Assembly (NCBI GenBank): GCA_964612555.1
Contig: CAZTBW010000007.1
Coordinates: 123,475 to 187,474, forward strand
Reading direction: 5' to 3'
DNA from: DAOLCO01 sp964612555
Lineage (GTDB): Bacteria; Bdellovibrionota_C; UBA2361; SZUA-149; DAOLCO01
DNA length: 64,000 nt
The position numbers and the translations under genes were made by a program. How positions within the stretch are numbered: the first letter of the stretch is position 1; each line of letters opens with the position of its first letter. Shown here piece after piece: positions 26,096 to 34,531 of the stretch. The notes under the pieces are model-generated. The model made no database searches. It had not been told where the DNA came from and saw only the letters and a list, made by a program, of their open reading frames with translations.

Positions 26096-28273
26096 TTAAA
26101 TAGAGGAGTGTCCACTCTCTCTGTTAACTCTTATTACTCCCTCAATTTCTTCCAACCCTCGTATCAGGTTATGAAGTTGTGAAGAGTTTTCCACGTGCAC
26201 TTGAAATGTGCAGAGAGATTGTCCATTGCCCTTAAGGACTGCATTGGCAGATGAAATATTTGCACCGAATGAGGAAATGGTCTGGGTTAATCCGGCAAGA
26301 ATGCCAAGCCTGTCCTTGCAAAGAATCTGGAGAGTGATGTTTCTAACAGTTTTTACTTTTGCATCCCAGTTGACTTCTATCAGCCGGTTCGGGTCTACTG
26401 AGAGCATCTGGGAGCAGTTCCTTGAATGGACTATTACCCCTCTTCCTCTTGATATAAACCCGGTTAATTGCTCACCCGGGAGGGGTTGGCAGCATTTTGC
26501 AAATCTGAACACGACATCGTCTATCCCCTGAACGCTGACTCCTGAAGTCTCCCGAAGCGCTTTTGCGGCTTTCTGGAAGATTTTTTGAAGCATCGAATCT
26601 TCCTTGCCAAGCTGTTCCTCAAGATTGGTGATTTCAGGGGCGAGTTTCCCGATGATTGATTTTGAAGTGAGCTTTCCATAGCCGATGTCTGCAAATAGTG
26701 AGTCTATGTCTTTTAAGCCCAGGTCATGGGACACCTTTTCAAGAGAGCCGTCTTTCTGGAGTGTGTTGAGAGATTTTTTGATTTTTCTTAAGTCTTTACT
26801 TAAAGCCTCTTTTCCAACTGCGATGGAGCGTTTTCTTTCCTCATTTCGAATGTGGCTTCTGATTCGCTGTTTTGCTTTTGTTGTTACCACTGTCTGGAGC
26901 CAGTCTTTACTGGGAGACTGGTTGGTGGAAGTGATGATCTCTACGGTATCCCCGTTTCTAAGACGATAAGAAAGGGGAACGTGTTGACCATTGATTCTGG
27001 CACCTGTGCAGCGGTGTCCGATGTCACTGTGGACGTAGTACGCAAAATCAATTGGAGTTGCATTTCTGGGAAGTGAAAGTAAGTCCCCTTTTGGAGAAAA
27101 GACGAATACCTCTTCCGGAAAAAGGTCTTCTTTGACGCTGGTGAGAAATTCATGCGGGTCTTTAATGTCCCGCTCGGATTCTACCAGATCTCTGAGCCAT
27201 GCAAGTTCGAGTTGCTTCTTTTTCTCAGGAATGGAGTCTTCTTTACCTTCCTTGTATGCCCAGTGCGCGGCGATACCCCGTTCGGCAATCTCATGCATTT
27301 CGTAAGTTCTGATCTGAATCTCTATACGATGGGCATGAGGTCCGATCACACTCGTGTGAAGAGACTGATAGCCGTTAGGTTTCGGCATGGCAATGTAGTC
27401 CTTAAATCTGCCGGGAACCGGCTTCCAGCCCGCGTGTACCACTCCCAGTGCGGCGTAACAGTCCATGGTATTTGCAGTGAGTATTCTGAAAGCGATCAGG
27501 TCGTAAATGTCATCAAATTCAAGATTATTTCGCTCCATTTTCTGGTAGATGGAGTAGAAGTGTTTTGGTCTGCCGGATACTTTTCCCTCGATTTTGTTTT
27601 GTACCAGTTCGTTGTTAAGAAGGGTGACCACTTCTTTGATATATGCCTCGCGTTCTTTTTTTGAAGAAGCAACTTTTTTTTTGATGTTTTCAAAAACATG
27701 AGGATGAAGATATCGCAAGCAGAGGTCTTCGAGTTCGGACTTCATCCAGTAGATACCTAGACGATGGGCAAGCGGAGCGTAGATGTCGACTGTCTCCCTT
27801 GCTATTCTTTCTCTGCGGGACTCACTTAAAAACTCCAAAGTTCTCATATTGTGAGTTCTGTCACAGAGTTTGAGGAGAAGGATGCGGATATCTTTAGCCA
27901 TGGCAAGAAGCATCTTTCTGAAATTCTCAGCTTGCGCTTCTTCTTTGGAGGTGAATTTGATTTGACTAAGTTTGGTGACGCCATCGACAAGATCGGCAAT
28001 TTCTTTTCCGAATGTTGCCGTGATCTGGTCGAGAGTCACTTCGGTGTCTTCAACGGTGTCGTGAACCAGCGCGGTGGCAATGGATGATTCATCGAGTTTC
28101 AGTTTTGTTGCAAGTAAGGCGACCTCCCGGAGATGGGTGATGTAAGGTTCTCCTGATGCACGGGTCTGTCCCTTGTGATTTTCAAGAGCAAAGGTATGGG
28201 CACGCCGAATCAGCTCAGAACCTTTTCCGGTGCCGTATGATTCAAAGCTGCTTATAATATCCTGTAGTTCCAA
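26096..28273 (-). CDS. spoT: Bifunctional (p)ppGpp synthetase/hydrolase
   Basis: Makes and degrades the stringent-response alarmone. Seen: 725 aa with the standard order. The HD hydrolase has 'ALVHDTVEDTEVTLDQI' (intact HD) and 'CDRTHNMRTLE'. The synthetase has 'GRPKHFYSIYQKMERN', 'FDDIYDLIAFRIL' and 'PKPNGYQSLHTSVIG'. The TGS domain has 'VFVFSPKGDLLSLPRNATPI'. A zinc-finger-like region 'RFAKCCQPLPGE' is followed by a C-terminal ACT domain ('ILCKDRLGILAGLTQTISSF'). Both active sites look intact, so this is a true bifunctional Rel/SpoT. rpoZ lies upstream on the same strand after 140 bases, as in many Proteobacteria. Confidence 0.95.
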   Translation of the reverse strand: MELQDIISSFESYGTGKGSELIRRAHTFALENHKGQTRASGEPYITHLREVALLATKLKLDESSIATALVHDTVEDTEVTLDQITATFGKEIADLVDGVTKLSQIKFTSKEEAQAENFRKMLLAMAKDIRILLLKLCDRTHNMRTLEFLSESRRERIARETVDIYAPLAHRLGIYWMKSELEDLCLRYLHPHVFENIKKKVASSKKEREAYIKEVVTLLNNELVQNKIEGKVSGRPKHFYSIYQKMERNNLEFDDIYDLIAFRILTANTMDCYAALGVVHAGWKPVPGRFKDYIAMPKPNGYQSLHTSVIGPHAHRIEIQIRTYEMHEIAERGIAAHWAYKEGKEDSIPEKKKQLELAWLRDLVESERDIKDPHEFLTSVKEDLFPEEVFVFSPKGDLLSLPRNATPIDFAYYVHSDIGHRCTGARINGQHVPLSYRLRNGDTVEIITSTNQSPSKDWLQTVVTTKAKQRIRSHIRNEERKRSIAVGKEALSKDLRKIKKSLNTLQKDGSLEKVSHDLGLKDIDSLFADIGYGKLTSKSIIGKLAPEITNLEEQLGKEDSMLQKIFQKAAKALRETSGVSVQGIDDVVFRFAKCCQPLPGEQLTGFISRGRGVIVHSRNCSQMLSVDPNRLIEVNWDAKVKTVRNITLQILCKDRLGILAGLTQTISSFGANISSANAVLKGNGQSLCTFQVHVENSSQLHNLIRGLEEIEGVIRVNRESGHSSI

Positions 28274-28413
28274 TAATCCTCAAGCATTATGCAAATACTA
28301 AAAAGTACTACCTATCCAATGCCAATTATGATGCAGGAGATACTGTAGTAAGTCTCAAAACTTATTTATTTGCAAGCAGATAGCCTGTGAAAACGCAAAA
28401 GTCAGTAGGAGAA

Positions 28414-28668
28414 TCAGGAAAGTGCTTCAGAGATAATGCCTATATCTTCATCTTCGTTGCCGGATGGGGCTCCCTCCAGAGCTGCTGTAAACTTGACCTT
28501 ACCAGCTGCAATCTCTCTAAGGGCTGATACCACGGGTCTGTTTCCCTTGGTGTCGGTAACGGCTTTGGCTCCTGTTAACAACTGTTTTGCACGCTTTGAG
28601 GCAAGACGAACAAGGGTAAAACGGTTATTTTCATTATCAAGACAGTCTTCAATAGTGATTCGAGCCAT
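28414..28668 (-). CDS. rpoZ: RNA polymerase omega subunit
   Basis: Small subunit that folds onto beta-prime and helps core enzyme assembly; omega also forms one ppGpp site in E. coli. Seen: 84 aa with the family start 'MARITIEDCLDNENNRF', then 'LVRLASKRAKQLLTGAKA' and 'NRPVVSALREIAAGKV'. The ppGpp-contacting N-terminal 'MARITIEDC' is conserved. It lies just upstream of spoT on the same strand and diverges from pssA across an AT-rich 111-base gap. Confidence 0.95.
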   Translation of the reverse strand: MARITIEDCLDNENNRFTLVRLASKRAKQLLTGAKAVTDTKGNRPVVSALREIAAGKVKFTAALEGAPSGNEDEDIGIISEALS

Positions 28669-28779
28669 ATTTTCTATGATTTATATGCGTTAAAATGTGT
28701 TTTACTTATAGCATATTAATTGAATATAATACAAATTCGATTCAATAATTATGAGAGCTTGATTTAATATAAATCATAT

Positions 28780-29571
28780 ATGAAACCTATAAACGTAAAA
28801 AAAACGCTTCAAAACAGAGCATTTATATTGCCAAGTCTTGTGACCGTAGTAAGTCTTTTTGCCGGCTTTCTTTCTATAATCTCTTCGATCAAGGGAAATT
28901 ACGAGCAGGCGGTTAAGTATATTGCACTTGCATTTATTTTTGATGGTCTGGATGGAAGATTGGCACGGAAGTTAAATGCTGCAAGTCCATTTGGGAGAGA
29001 GTTTGATTCTCTCTGTGATGCGGTTGCTTTTGGTGTCGCTCCGGCGATTCTCATCTGGCATTGGATTTTCAGATCTACTTTTGATGAATTCGGGGTTTTA
29101 CTGGCTTTTCTTTTTGTAGCGGCTTCTGTTACCCGACTTGCACGCTTTAATATCAGGACAGGCAGTGAACCAAAAAGTTACTTTGAAGGTTTGCCGGTTC
29201 CCGCAGCAGCTGCCTGCGTTTCTGCTTTGGTCTATTCTTTGCCTGATGCCGAGACGACTCATTTATACGCTGTTTGTGTGTCATTACTCATGCTGCTTCT
29301 TTCGGGACTGATGGTGAGTACTTTTAAATTCACCAGCTTTAAAAGATTGAGCATTTCGCATGTTGATCATAGAAAAATCATGCTGGGACTGTCACTTCTG
29401 GTTGCCTTTGTCTGGGTGTTTGATCGTGGTGCGATTTTCTTTCTCATGCTGGGATACGTTGCAAGCGCCCCTCTTTTGTATTTATTCGGAAAAAGAAAAG
29501 CCGTGGAAAGTGAAACAGCCGAGACTGATACGGTACTGCCAGTCTCGGCTAATGATGCCAGTCTCAGTTAA
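28780..29571 (+). CDS. pssA: CDP-diacylglycerol-serine O-phosphatidyltransferase
   Basis: Makes phosphatidylserine, the precursor of phosphatidylethanolamine. Seen: 263 aa integral membrane protein with the CDP-alcohol phosphotransferase signature D-G-x2-D-G-R-x2-R...G-x3-D-x3-D in 'FDGLDGRLARKL' and 'SPFGREFDSLCDAV', then 'LARFNIRTG' and 'YFEGLPVPAAA', as in the membrane PssA (Bacillus-like) type. Several hydrophobic helices follow. The last residues lie in a 15-19 bp tandem repeat that extends past the stop. PSD, the next enzyme, is not adjacent. Confidence 0.93.
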   Translation: MKPINVKKTLQNRAFILPSLVTVVSLFAGFLSIISSIKGNYEQAVKYIALAFIFDGLDGRLARKLNAASPFGREFDSLCDAVAFGVAPAILIWHWIFRSTFDEFGVLLAFLFVAASVTRLARFNIRTGSEPKSYFEGLPVPAAAACVSALVYSLPDAETTHLYAVCVSLLMLLLSGLMVSTFKFTSFKRLSISHVDHRKIMLGLSLLVAFVWVFDRGAIFFLMLGYVASAPLLYLFGKRKAVESETAETDTVLPVSANDASLS

Positions 29572-29591
29572 TGCAGTCTCGGTTAATGATG
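29540..29591 (+). repeat. Three degenerate tandem repeats spanning the pssA stop codon
   Basis: Units begin CAGTCTC at 29540, 29559 and 29574 and share CAGTCTC[G/A]G[C/T]TAATG with unit lengths 19, 15 and 18. Because the unit is not a multiple of three, copies are read in different frames. The second copy supplies the TAA stop (29569-29571) and the third is untranslated. Confidence 0.85.
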
Positions 29592-29617
29592 GAGGGGGGC
29601 TGATGTTGAACCCGTAC

Positions 29618-29731
29618 CTATTTTTTACTGCTCTTTTTAGAAGTCTTTTTATGTTTCGCTTTTGGTCTTATATTCCCAAAACTACCTGAAAACCGTTTAC
29701 CTTTTGCTGTTCTAGAGTCACCTTTTCCCAT
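29618..29731 (-). CDS. Small ribosomal subunit protein bTHX
   Basis: Seen: 37 aa from ATG 29731 with an AGGAGG site (29741-29746) nine bases upstream. The peptide starts 'MGKGDSRTAKGKRFSGSFGN' and ends in a run of Lys, Arg and Ser. This matches the THX pattern M-G-K-G-D-x-K/R-T-x-x-G-K-x-x-x-G-S-x-G-x-x-R-P, a tiny basic protein that fills a cavity in the head of the 30S subunit, first found in Thermus and also in Bacteroidota and Proteobacteria. It lies antisense to nothing, in the gap between pssA and the small membrane peptide gene. Confidence 0.88.
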   Translation of the reverse strand: MGKGDSRTAKGKRFSGSFGNIRPKAKHKKTSKKSSKK

Positions 29732-29820
29732 TTAATTGTACCTCCTATAGTGTTATTTCAAGTCAGGTAGTATATACGATATATAAGAATATTAAAATTG
29801 TATAACCAAAATACCTGTTC

Positions 29821-29964
29821 ATGGAATATTTTCTTGGATTTCTCCTGTTTATAGTGTTGTTTTTTGCTGTATCTGTCCTTTTACTTGGTTTTTTACCAAG
29901 TTCGGTGGTTCACAAGATTGAAATGCAAATTAAGGGAAATAAGAAAGATGATCAACAGGGATAG
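29821..29964 (+). CDS. 47-aa single-pass membrane peptide
   Basis: Seen: ATG 29821 to TAG 29964. One long hydrophobic helix (about residues 3-24, 'YFLGFLLFIVLFFAVSVLLL') is followed by a short amphipathic segment and a polar Lys/Asp/Gln tail. No good ribosome site is visible, so the start is uncertain. The composition is that of a small inner-membrane protein with cytoplasmic tail. It precedes typA by 41 bases and might be co-transcribed with it. No homologue is recognised. Confidence 0.4.
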   Translation: MEYFLGFLLFIVLFFAVSVLLLGFLPSSVVHKIEMQIKGNKKDDQQG

Positions 29965-30005
29965 CTTTTACTAACGCAATTCGATCTGACTCAGCTCAAA
30001 AAATT

Positions 30006-31796
30006 ATGACAAAAAAAACAAATCCTCATATCAGAAATATAGCAATTATCGCTCATGTTGATCACGGGAAAACTACTCTTGTAGATTTCATGCTTCGCCA
30101 GGGTGCAAGTCTTAAAAACTCGGAATCCGGTCAGGATCGTGTGATGGACTCGATGGATCTTGAAAGGGAGCGGGGGATTACCATTGCAGCAAAGAACTGC
30201 TCTGTGTGGTGGAAGGATGTAAAAATTAATATTCTTGATACTCCGGGTCACGCCGATTTCGGGGGTGAAGTGGAGCGTGCGCTTAAGATGGTTGATGGGG
30301 TGATTCTTCTGGTGGATTCATCAGAAGGTCCTCTTCCTCAGACACGATTTGTACTGAAAAAAGCACTGGAGGACAACCTGCCGGTCATTCTTCTTATAAA
30401 TAAAATTGATCGACAGGACGCAAGACCAGATGAGGTGTTGAATGATGTATATGACCTCTTTATTGATCTTGATGCAAATGAACATCAGATAGAATTTCCT
30501 GTGCTCTATGCGATAGCCCGGGATGGTATCGCCAAAAAATCACTCGCAGAAGAAGGGACTTCTCTTACTCCTCTCTTTGATCAGATCCTTGAGACACTTC
30601 CGCCGCCTGTATATGATGAAGATGAGCCATTACAGATTCTTGTGACCAATATCGGTTATTCAGACTATCTGGGCAGATTAAGTATCGGGCGTGTGGTGCA
30701 TGGCTCTATTAAAAAGGGTGATTCCCTTATACGAATGGGAGATGCAGGAAAACAGTATCCGATCAAGCTTTCCGCAATTCAGGTGTATCAGGGTCTGGGA
30801 TTTGCACAGGTAGAGGAAGCTCAGGCAGGTGAGATAGTGATTCTTGCGGGTGCTGATGAAATTCAGATCGGAGATACCATATGCAGGAAAGATACTCCGA
30901 AGGCGCTTCCGAGAATTATAGTCGATGAACCAACAATCAGTGTTTCAATAACTCCCAACACCTCTCCATTTGCCGGTCGTGAGGGGCAGTTCGTGCAGTC
31001 GAGAAGAATCTGGGATCGTCTGGAGAAAGAGGCTCTGCATAATGTTGCTATCAAGGTGGAAGAGGATGCCGAAAATGATACCTTTGTGGTTAAAGGCAGG
31101 GGTGAATTTCAGATGGCTATTCTTATAGAGACGATGCGTCGTGAGGGATATGAGCTTACCGTTGGAAGACCAAAGATATTATATAAGCAGGATGGGGAGA
31201 CTTTACTGGAGCCGATTGAGCATTTATTTGTTGATTGTGATGAGAGTTATCTTGGTCTTGTTACCGAAAAGCTTTCTCTTCGCAAAGGCAAAATGACAAA
31301 CCTTGTAAATCATGGAAGCGGACGGGTGAGAATAGAATTCAGTATCCCTTCACGGGGGCTTATCGGATATCGAAGTGAATTTCTTACCGATACCAGAGGT
31401 ACCGGTCTTATGAATTCATACCTGAGTGGTTATGAGCCTTTCAGGGGTGAATTTGCTTCAAGAAAAACAGGGTCTCTGGTGGCTGATCGGGAAGGGGAAG
31501 CTATTGCGTATGCCTTATATCATCTTGAACCCAGAGGGCGTCTGTTTGTTCCTCCAGGGGAAAAGCTCTATCGGGGTATGATCGTTGGTGAGCACAACAG
31601 AGATAATGATTTGTACGTGAATGCCTCAAAAGAAAAGAAGCTTAGTAATATGCGGGCATCCGGGAAGGATGAAAACATACAGCTTACCCCGGTGCTGCCT
31701 CTTACGCTTGAAGCTGCAATGGAGTTTATCAGAGATGATGAATTACTCGAAGTTACTCCTAAGAATATTCGTCTCAGGAAGGTCAGTTTAAGATAA
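30006..31796 (+). CDS. typA: Ribosome-associated GTPase TypA/BipA
   Basis: Translational GTPase related to EF-G that assists 50S assembly and growth under stress. Seen: 596 aa. G1 'IIAHVDHGKTTLVDFMLRQ', switch region 'DLERERGITIAAKNC', G3 'LDTPGHADFGGEVER', G4 'LLINKIDRQDARPDE'. Domains II, III and V follow, and the family-specific C-terminal domain includes 'SIPSRGLIGYRSEFLTDTRG' and 'ENIQLTPVLPLTLEAAMEFI'. Normal length. It may share a transcript with the exonuclease gene 35 bases downstream. Confidence 0.95.
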   Translation: MTKKTNPHIRNIAIIAHVDHGKTTLVDFMLRQGASLKNSESGQDRVMDSMDLERERGITIAAKNCSVWWKDVKINILDTPGHADFGGEVERALKMVDGVILLVDSSEGPLPQTRFVLKKALEDNLPVILLINKIDRQDARPDEVLNDVYDLFIDLDANEHQIEFPVLYAIARDGIAKKSLAEEGTSLTPLFDQILETLPPPVYDEDEPLQILVTNIGYSDYLGRLSIGRVVHGSIKKGDSLIRMGDAGKQYPIKLSAIQVYQGLGFAQVEEAQAGEIVILAGADEIQIGDTICRKDTPKALPRIIVDEPTISVSITPNTSPFAGREGQFVQSRRIWDRLEKEALHNVAIKVEEDAENDTFVVKGRGEFQMAILIETMRREGYELTVGRPKILYKQDGETLLEPIEHLFVDCDESYLGLVTEKLSLRKGKMTNLVNHGSGRVRIEFSIPSRGLIGYRSEFLTDTRGTGLMNSYLSGYEPFRGEFASRKTGSLVADREGEAIAYALYHLEPRGRLFVPPGEKLYRGMIVGEHNRDNDLYVNASKEKKLSNMRASGKDENIQLTPVLPLTLEAAMEFIRDDELLEVTPKNIRLRKVSLR

Positions 31797-31831
31797 TTTG
31801 GTTTAGATAGTATATTGGGGGGAGAGTTCGT

Positions 31832-32677
31832 ATGTTAAGAAGTATTCCTGATGCAGTATGGGCGTTTGACTGTGAATGGGTTCCCGATGCGGCTCGGGGG
31901 AGACTGATATACGGGCTGTCATCTGATCTTTCAGATGAAGAGGTCTTGCGACATATGTGGGATGAAGCGGGAGCGGATGAGAATAACCCGCAACCTTTTT
32001 TGAAGCTTATACTCAGCAGGGTTGTTTCTGTTGCGGTACTTTCTCGTACAAAAAGTGCTTCGGGTGACATAGCGTTTGAGCTTCACTCCCTTCCTCAGAC
32101 TAATTCTCCCATGGAGGAACGGGCGCTTATTGAGCGTTTTTTAAATGGAATCGGGAAAAAGCAACCTCAGCTTGTTGGTTTTAATTCCTTTGATTCGGAT
32201 TTGCCAATCTTGCTTCAAAGGGGGCTTGTAACCGGTGTTACTTCAGCTTCTTTTTCTAAAAGACCGAATAAACCCTGGGAGGGTCTTGATTACTTCTCAA
32301 GATCCAGTGAGGCGCATCTTGATATTCGGGCTATTCTTTCTTCCTGGGGTAAGGGAAGTCCTTCGCTTCATGAGCTTGCCGTTTCATGTGGTATTCCGGG
32401 TAAACTGGGTACGGATGGGAATAAGGTTTTTGAATTGTGGAATGAAGGACGCATCAGAGAGATAGTGGACTATAATGAGTGGGATGCGCTTACGACCTAT
32501 CTGGTATGGTTACGAATGGCTTTTTTCTCCGGTTTGTTTACTGAAGAGGAGTATAAAGAGGAAGAGTCAATGCTTGAAGTGTTTATCGAGGAAGAAGAAA
32601 GTAAGGGGAAAGGGCATCTTGGGGTGTATCTTGATGCATGGAGGAAGTTGAGGAAAGCTACTTCGGAGATATTGTAG
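31832..32677 (+). CDS. 3'-5' exonuclease of the DnaQ-like fold (PolB-exonuclease-related)
   Basis: Seen: 281 aa. Three exonuclease motifs appear in order: Exo I 'VWAFDCEWVPD' with D-x-E, Exo II 'LVGFNSFDSDLPIL' with N-x3-D, Exo III 'YNEWDALTTYLV' with the Y/W-x3-D form. The spacing matches stand-alone predicted exonucleases related to family B polymerase proofreading domains. No polymerase domain is attached. A GGGGGAGAG ribosome site precedes the ATG. The acidic C-terminus (Glu/Lys-rich from about residue 235) is low complexity. Probable role in DNA or RNA 3' end trimming. Confidence 0.82.
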   Translation: MLRSIPDAVWAFDCEWVPDAARGRLIYGLSSDLSDEEVLRHMWDEAGADENNPQPFLKLILSRVVSVAVLSRTKSASGDIAFELHSLPQTNSPMEERALIERFLNGIGKKQPQLVGFNSFDSDLPILLQRGLVTGVTSASFSKRPNKPWEGLDYFSRSSEAHLDIRAILSSWGKGSPSLHELAVSCGIPGKLGTDGNKVFELWNEGRIREIVDYNEWDALTTYLVWLRMAFFSGLFTEEEYKEEESMLEVFIEEEESKGKGHLGVYLDAWRKLRKATSEIL

Positions 32678-32701
32678 AATACATTTTGCTGGTCGTCCAA
32701 A

Positions 32702-32851
32702 GCCTGTTTGGGGTGAGCTCTGTTTTGTTGCTCATTCTCCTCCTCGCTAAACGCTCGTCGTCCGAGGTAAAACAATTTTTACATGTATATTTATCTAAGG
32801 AATAAAAATTGTTTTAAATCCGCAACAAAACAGAGCTCACCCCAAACAGGC
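32702..32851. repeat. Nested inverted repeat, 30-bp perfect outer arms and 14-bp inner arms
   Basis: The outer arms 32702-32731 and 32822-32851 are perfect reverse complements over 30 bases. Inside them TAAAACAATTTTTA (32768-32781) and TAAAAATTGTTTTA (32803-32816) form a second perfect 14-bp pair. No open frame worth calling lies inside and no T run follows. It fills half of the 297-base gap between two genes on the same strand. A long transcribed hairpin, a MITE-like remnant or a repeat family are all possible. Confidence 0.9.
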
Positions 32852-32974
32852 TTGCCCCCGACGAAATATTTAAGATGCGAAGATCTTTTTTGTGGAAATG
32901 TTTTTTAAATGTGGCTTTTTGTGGAGAAGGAAGTGGTTTTTGTTTTGTCGTTCTACTGAGAAAAGAAGGTAAAT

Positions 32975-33958
32975 ATGTATATATATAATGCATTTGTTGT
33001 AAGGAATGGAAAGCTGAATCTTGAAGAGCTTTCTATTAAAAATATTCCTCCTCGGCATGTGGTAGTTAAGGTGCATTCTATCGGGGTTAATCGTGCGGAT
33101 ATTTTAGTTACAAAAGGGAAATATGTTTCTTCTGAAGAAACTCGGGTTGTTCCGGGTCTGGAGTTTTCAGGGGTTGTTGTTGAAAGCAGGGAAACTAAAA
33201 GAACATTTTCTTCCGGGGAGAGAGTGTGCGGTTTGACCGCTTCGGGTGCATTTGCTGAAATGATTTGCATCCATGAAGATTTATTGATGAAGCTTCCCGT
33301 GAGTCTTTCAGGGGAAATATCATTTGTAGATGCTGCGAGTATCCCTGAATCATGGGGAACGGCTTACTTTAATCTTGTTATGAATGGAAAAATAGAAAAA
33401 GGTGAGCGGGTGCTGATACACTCGGCAGGAGGGGGTGTGGGGCTTGCTGCTATTCAGATTGCTCAGAATATTGGGGCTTCTGTCGTTGCTTCATGTGGAA
33501 CTCCTGAAAAAATTGAAAAAATATCGGAGCTGGGAGTTTCTTTCGTTTATAATTATAAAGAACGATCTTTGGAGTCTCTTGGGGGTGAGTATGGAAATGC
33601 TATAAACCTTATTCTTGATACGATTGGGGGAGCTGCACTTGAGGCACATCTGGAGCTTCTTTCTTTAAATGGTAGACTGCTTTTGATTGGACTTCTTGGA
33701 GGAGCCGGGGGGAATATTGATCTTGGGCAACTTCTTAAAAAAAATGGAACTATTATAGCCCGTACTTTGCGGTCTCAGTCTCTCGGGGTGAAGCATGAAA
33801 TATGCAGATATATTGAGAGCTGTGTTCTTCCCGGAATTGTAAGTAAGGAATTTAAAGTATTTCGAGATGAAATATTTCCATTTCTGGAGATAGAAAGTGC
33901 TTTTTCCCATATTCTTTCAAACAGGAATTTTGGAAATGTAGTGCTTTCTGTGCAGTAA
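32975..33958 (+). CDS. NADPH:quinone oxidoreductase, zinc-free MDR family (QOR/PIG3-like)
   Basis: Seen: 327 aa medium-chain reductase. The GroES-like N-terminal domain has 'VKVHSIGVNRADILVTKGKY' and 'VVPGLEFSGVVVES', lacking zinc ligands. The Rossmann domain has 'VLIHSAGGGVGLAAIQIA', the AGGVG pattern for NADPH, then 'LILDTIGGAALEAHLELL'. The blocks fit the PIG3 group of quinone oxidoreductases, which reduce quinones by one or two electrons. An AAGG site precedes the ATG. It is followed by purE after 72 bases with no visible functional link. Confidence 0.85.
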   Translation: MYIYNAFVVRNGKLNLEELSIKNIPPRHVVVKVHSIGVNRADILVTKGKYVSSEETRVVPGLEFSGVVVESRETKRTFSSGERVCGLTASGAFAEMICIHEDLLMKLPVSLSGEISFVDAASIPESWGTAYFNLVMNGKIEKGERVLIHSAGGGVGLAAIQIAQNIGASVVASCGTPEKIEKISELGVSFVYNYKERSLESLGGEYGNAINLILDTIGGAALEAHLELLSLNGRLLLIGLLGGAGGNIDLGQLLKKNGTIIARTLRSQSLGVKHEICRYIESCVLPGIVSKEFKVFRDEIFPFLEIESAFSHILSNRNFGNVVLSVQ

Positions 33959-34030
33959 TCTAATCTCTTTGGCAAAATTCATTTTTTATACTAAAATGAT
34001 ACTGAATTTTACACTAAAAAGCTGGAGGGT

Positions 34031-34522
34031 ATGGTGACAGCACTTGTTGGAATTATAATGGGCTCGAAAAGTGATTGGGATACTATGTCCCATGCGGCAG
34101 ATATGCTTGAGAGTCTGGGCGTGCCGTATGAGACCCAAGTGGTTTCTGCGCACAGAACTCCTGACTGGATGATTGAGTATGCAAGTACTGCCGAGTCGAG
34201 AGGTCTTGAGGTGATTATCGCCGGAGCCGGCGGTGCGGCGCACTTACCGGGAATGACTGCCGCGAAGACCACCCTTCCTGTTATCGGAGTTCCCATTGAA
34301 TCAAAGGCATTACAAGGGATGGACTCTCTTTTATCAATTGTTCAAATGCCCGGAGGTGTTCCTGTCGGGACATGTGCTATAGGTAAAGCCGGAGCAATCA
34401 ATGCCGGTTTATATGCCGCTTCTATTTTAGGAATAAAGTTTCCTGAATACCGGAACGCGGTAAGAAAATATAAAGAACAGCAGACCTCTTCAGTGCTTGC
34501 TGCAAAAGATCCCCGAAAGTAG
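34031..34522 (+). CDS. purE: N5-carboxyaminoimidazole ribonucleotide mutase
   Basis: Purine biosynthesis: moves the carboxyl group of N5-CAIR to give CAIR. Seen: 163 aa, class I PurE, with 'GIIMGSKSDWDTM' (substrate phosphate loop), 'VVSAHRTPDWM' (catalytic His), 'IIAGAGGAAHLPGMTA' and 'LLSIVQMPGGVPV'. A GGAGGG site ends one base before ATG 34031, so translation may really begin at GTG 34034, which has a better 4-5 base spacing. It is paired with purK 9 bases downstream, its direct upstream enzyme in the pathway. Confidence 0.95.
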   Translation: MVTALVGIIMGSKSDWDTMSHAADMLESLGVPYETQVVSAHRTPDWMIEYASTAESRGLEVIIAGAGGAAHLPGMTAAKTTLPVIGVPIESKALQGMDSLLSIVQMPGGVPVGTCAIGKAGAINAGLYAASILGIKFPEYRNAVRKYKEQQTSSVLAAKDPRK

Positions 34523-34531
34523 TTTTAATAT

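Noticed and set aside
27152..27664. 170-codon plus-strand open frame inside spoT
   Set aside because: Antisense shadow of conserved synthetase motifs.
29360..29689. 109-codon plus-strand open frame overlapping the pssA end
   Set aside because: Shifted-frame reading of pssA that continues across the repeat and the antisense bTHX gene; no start signal.
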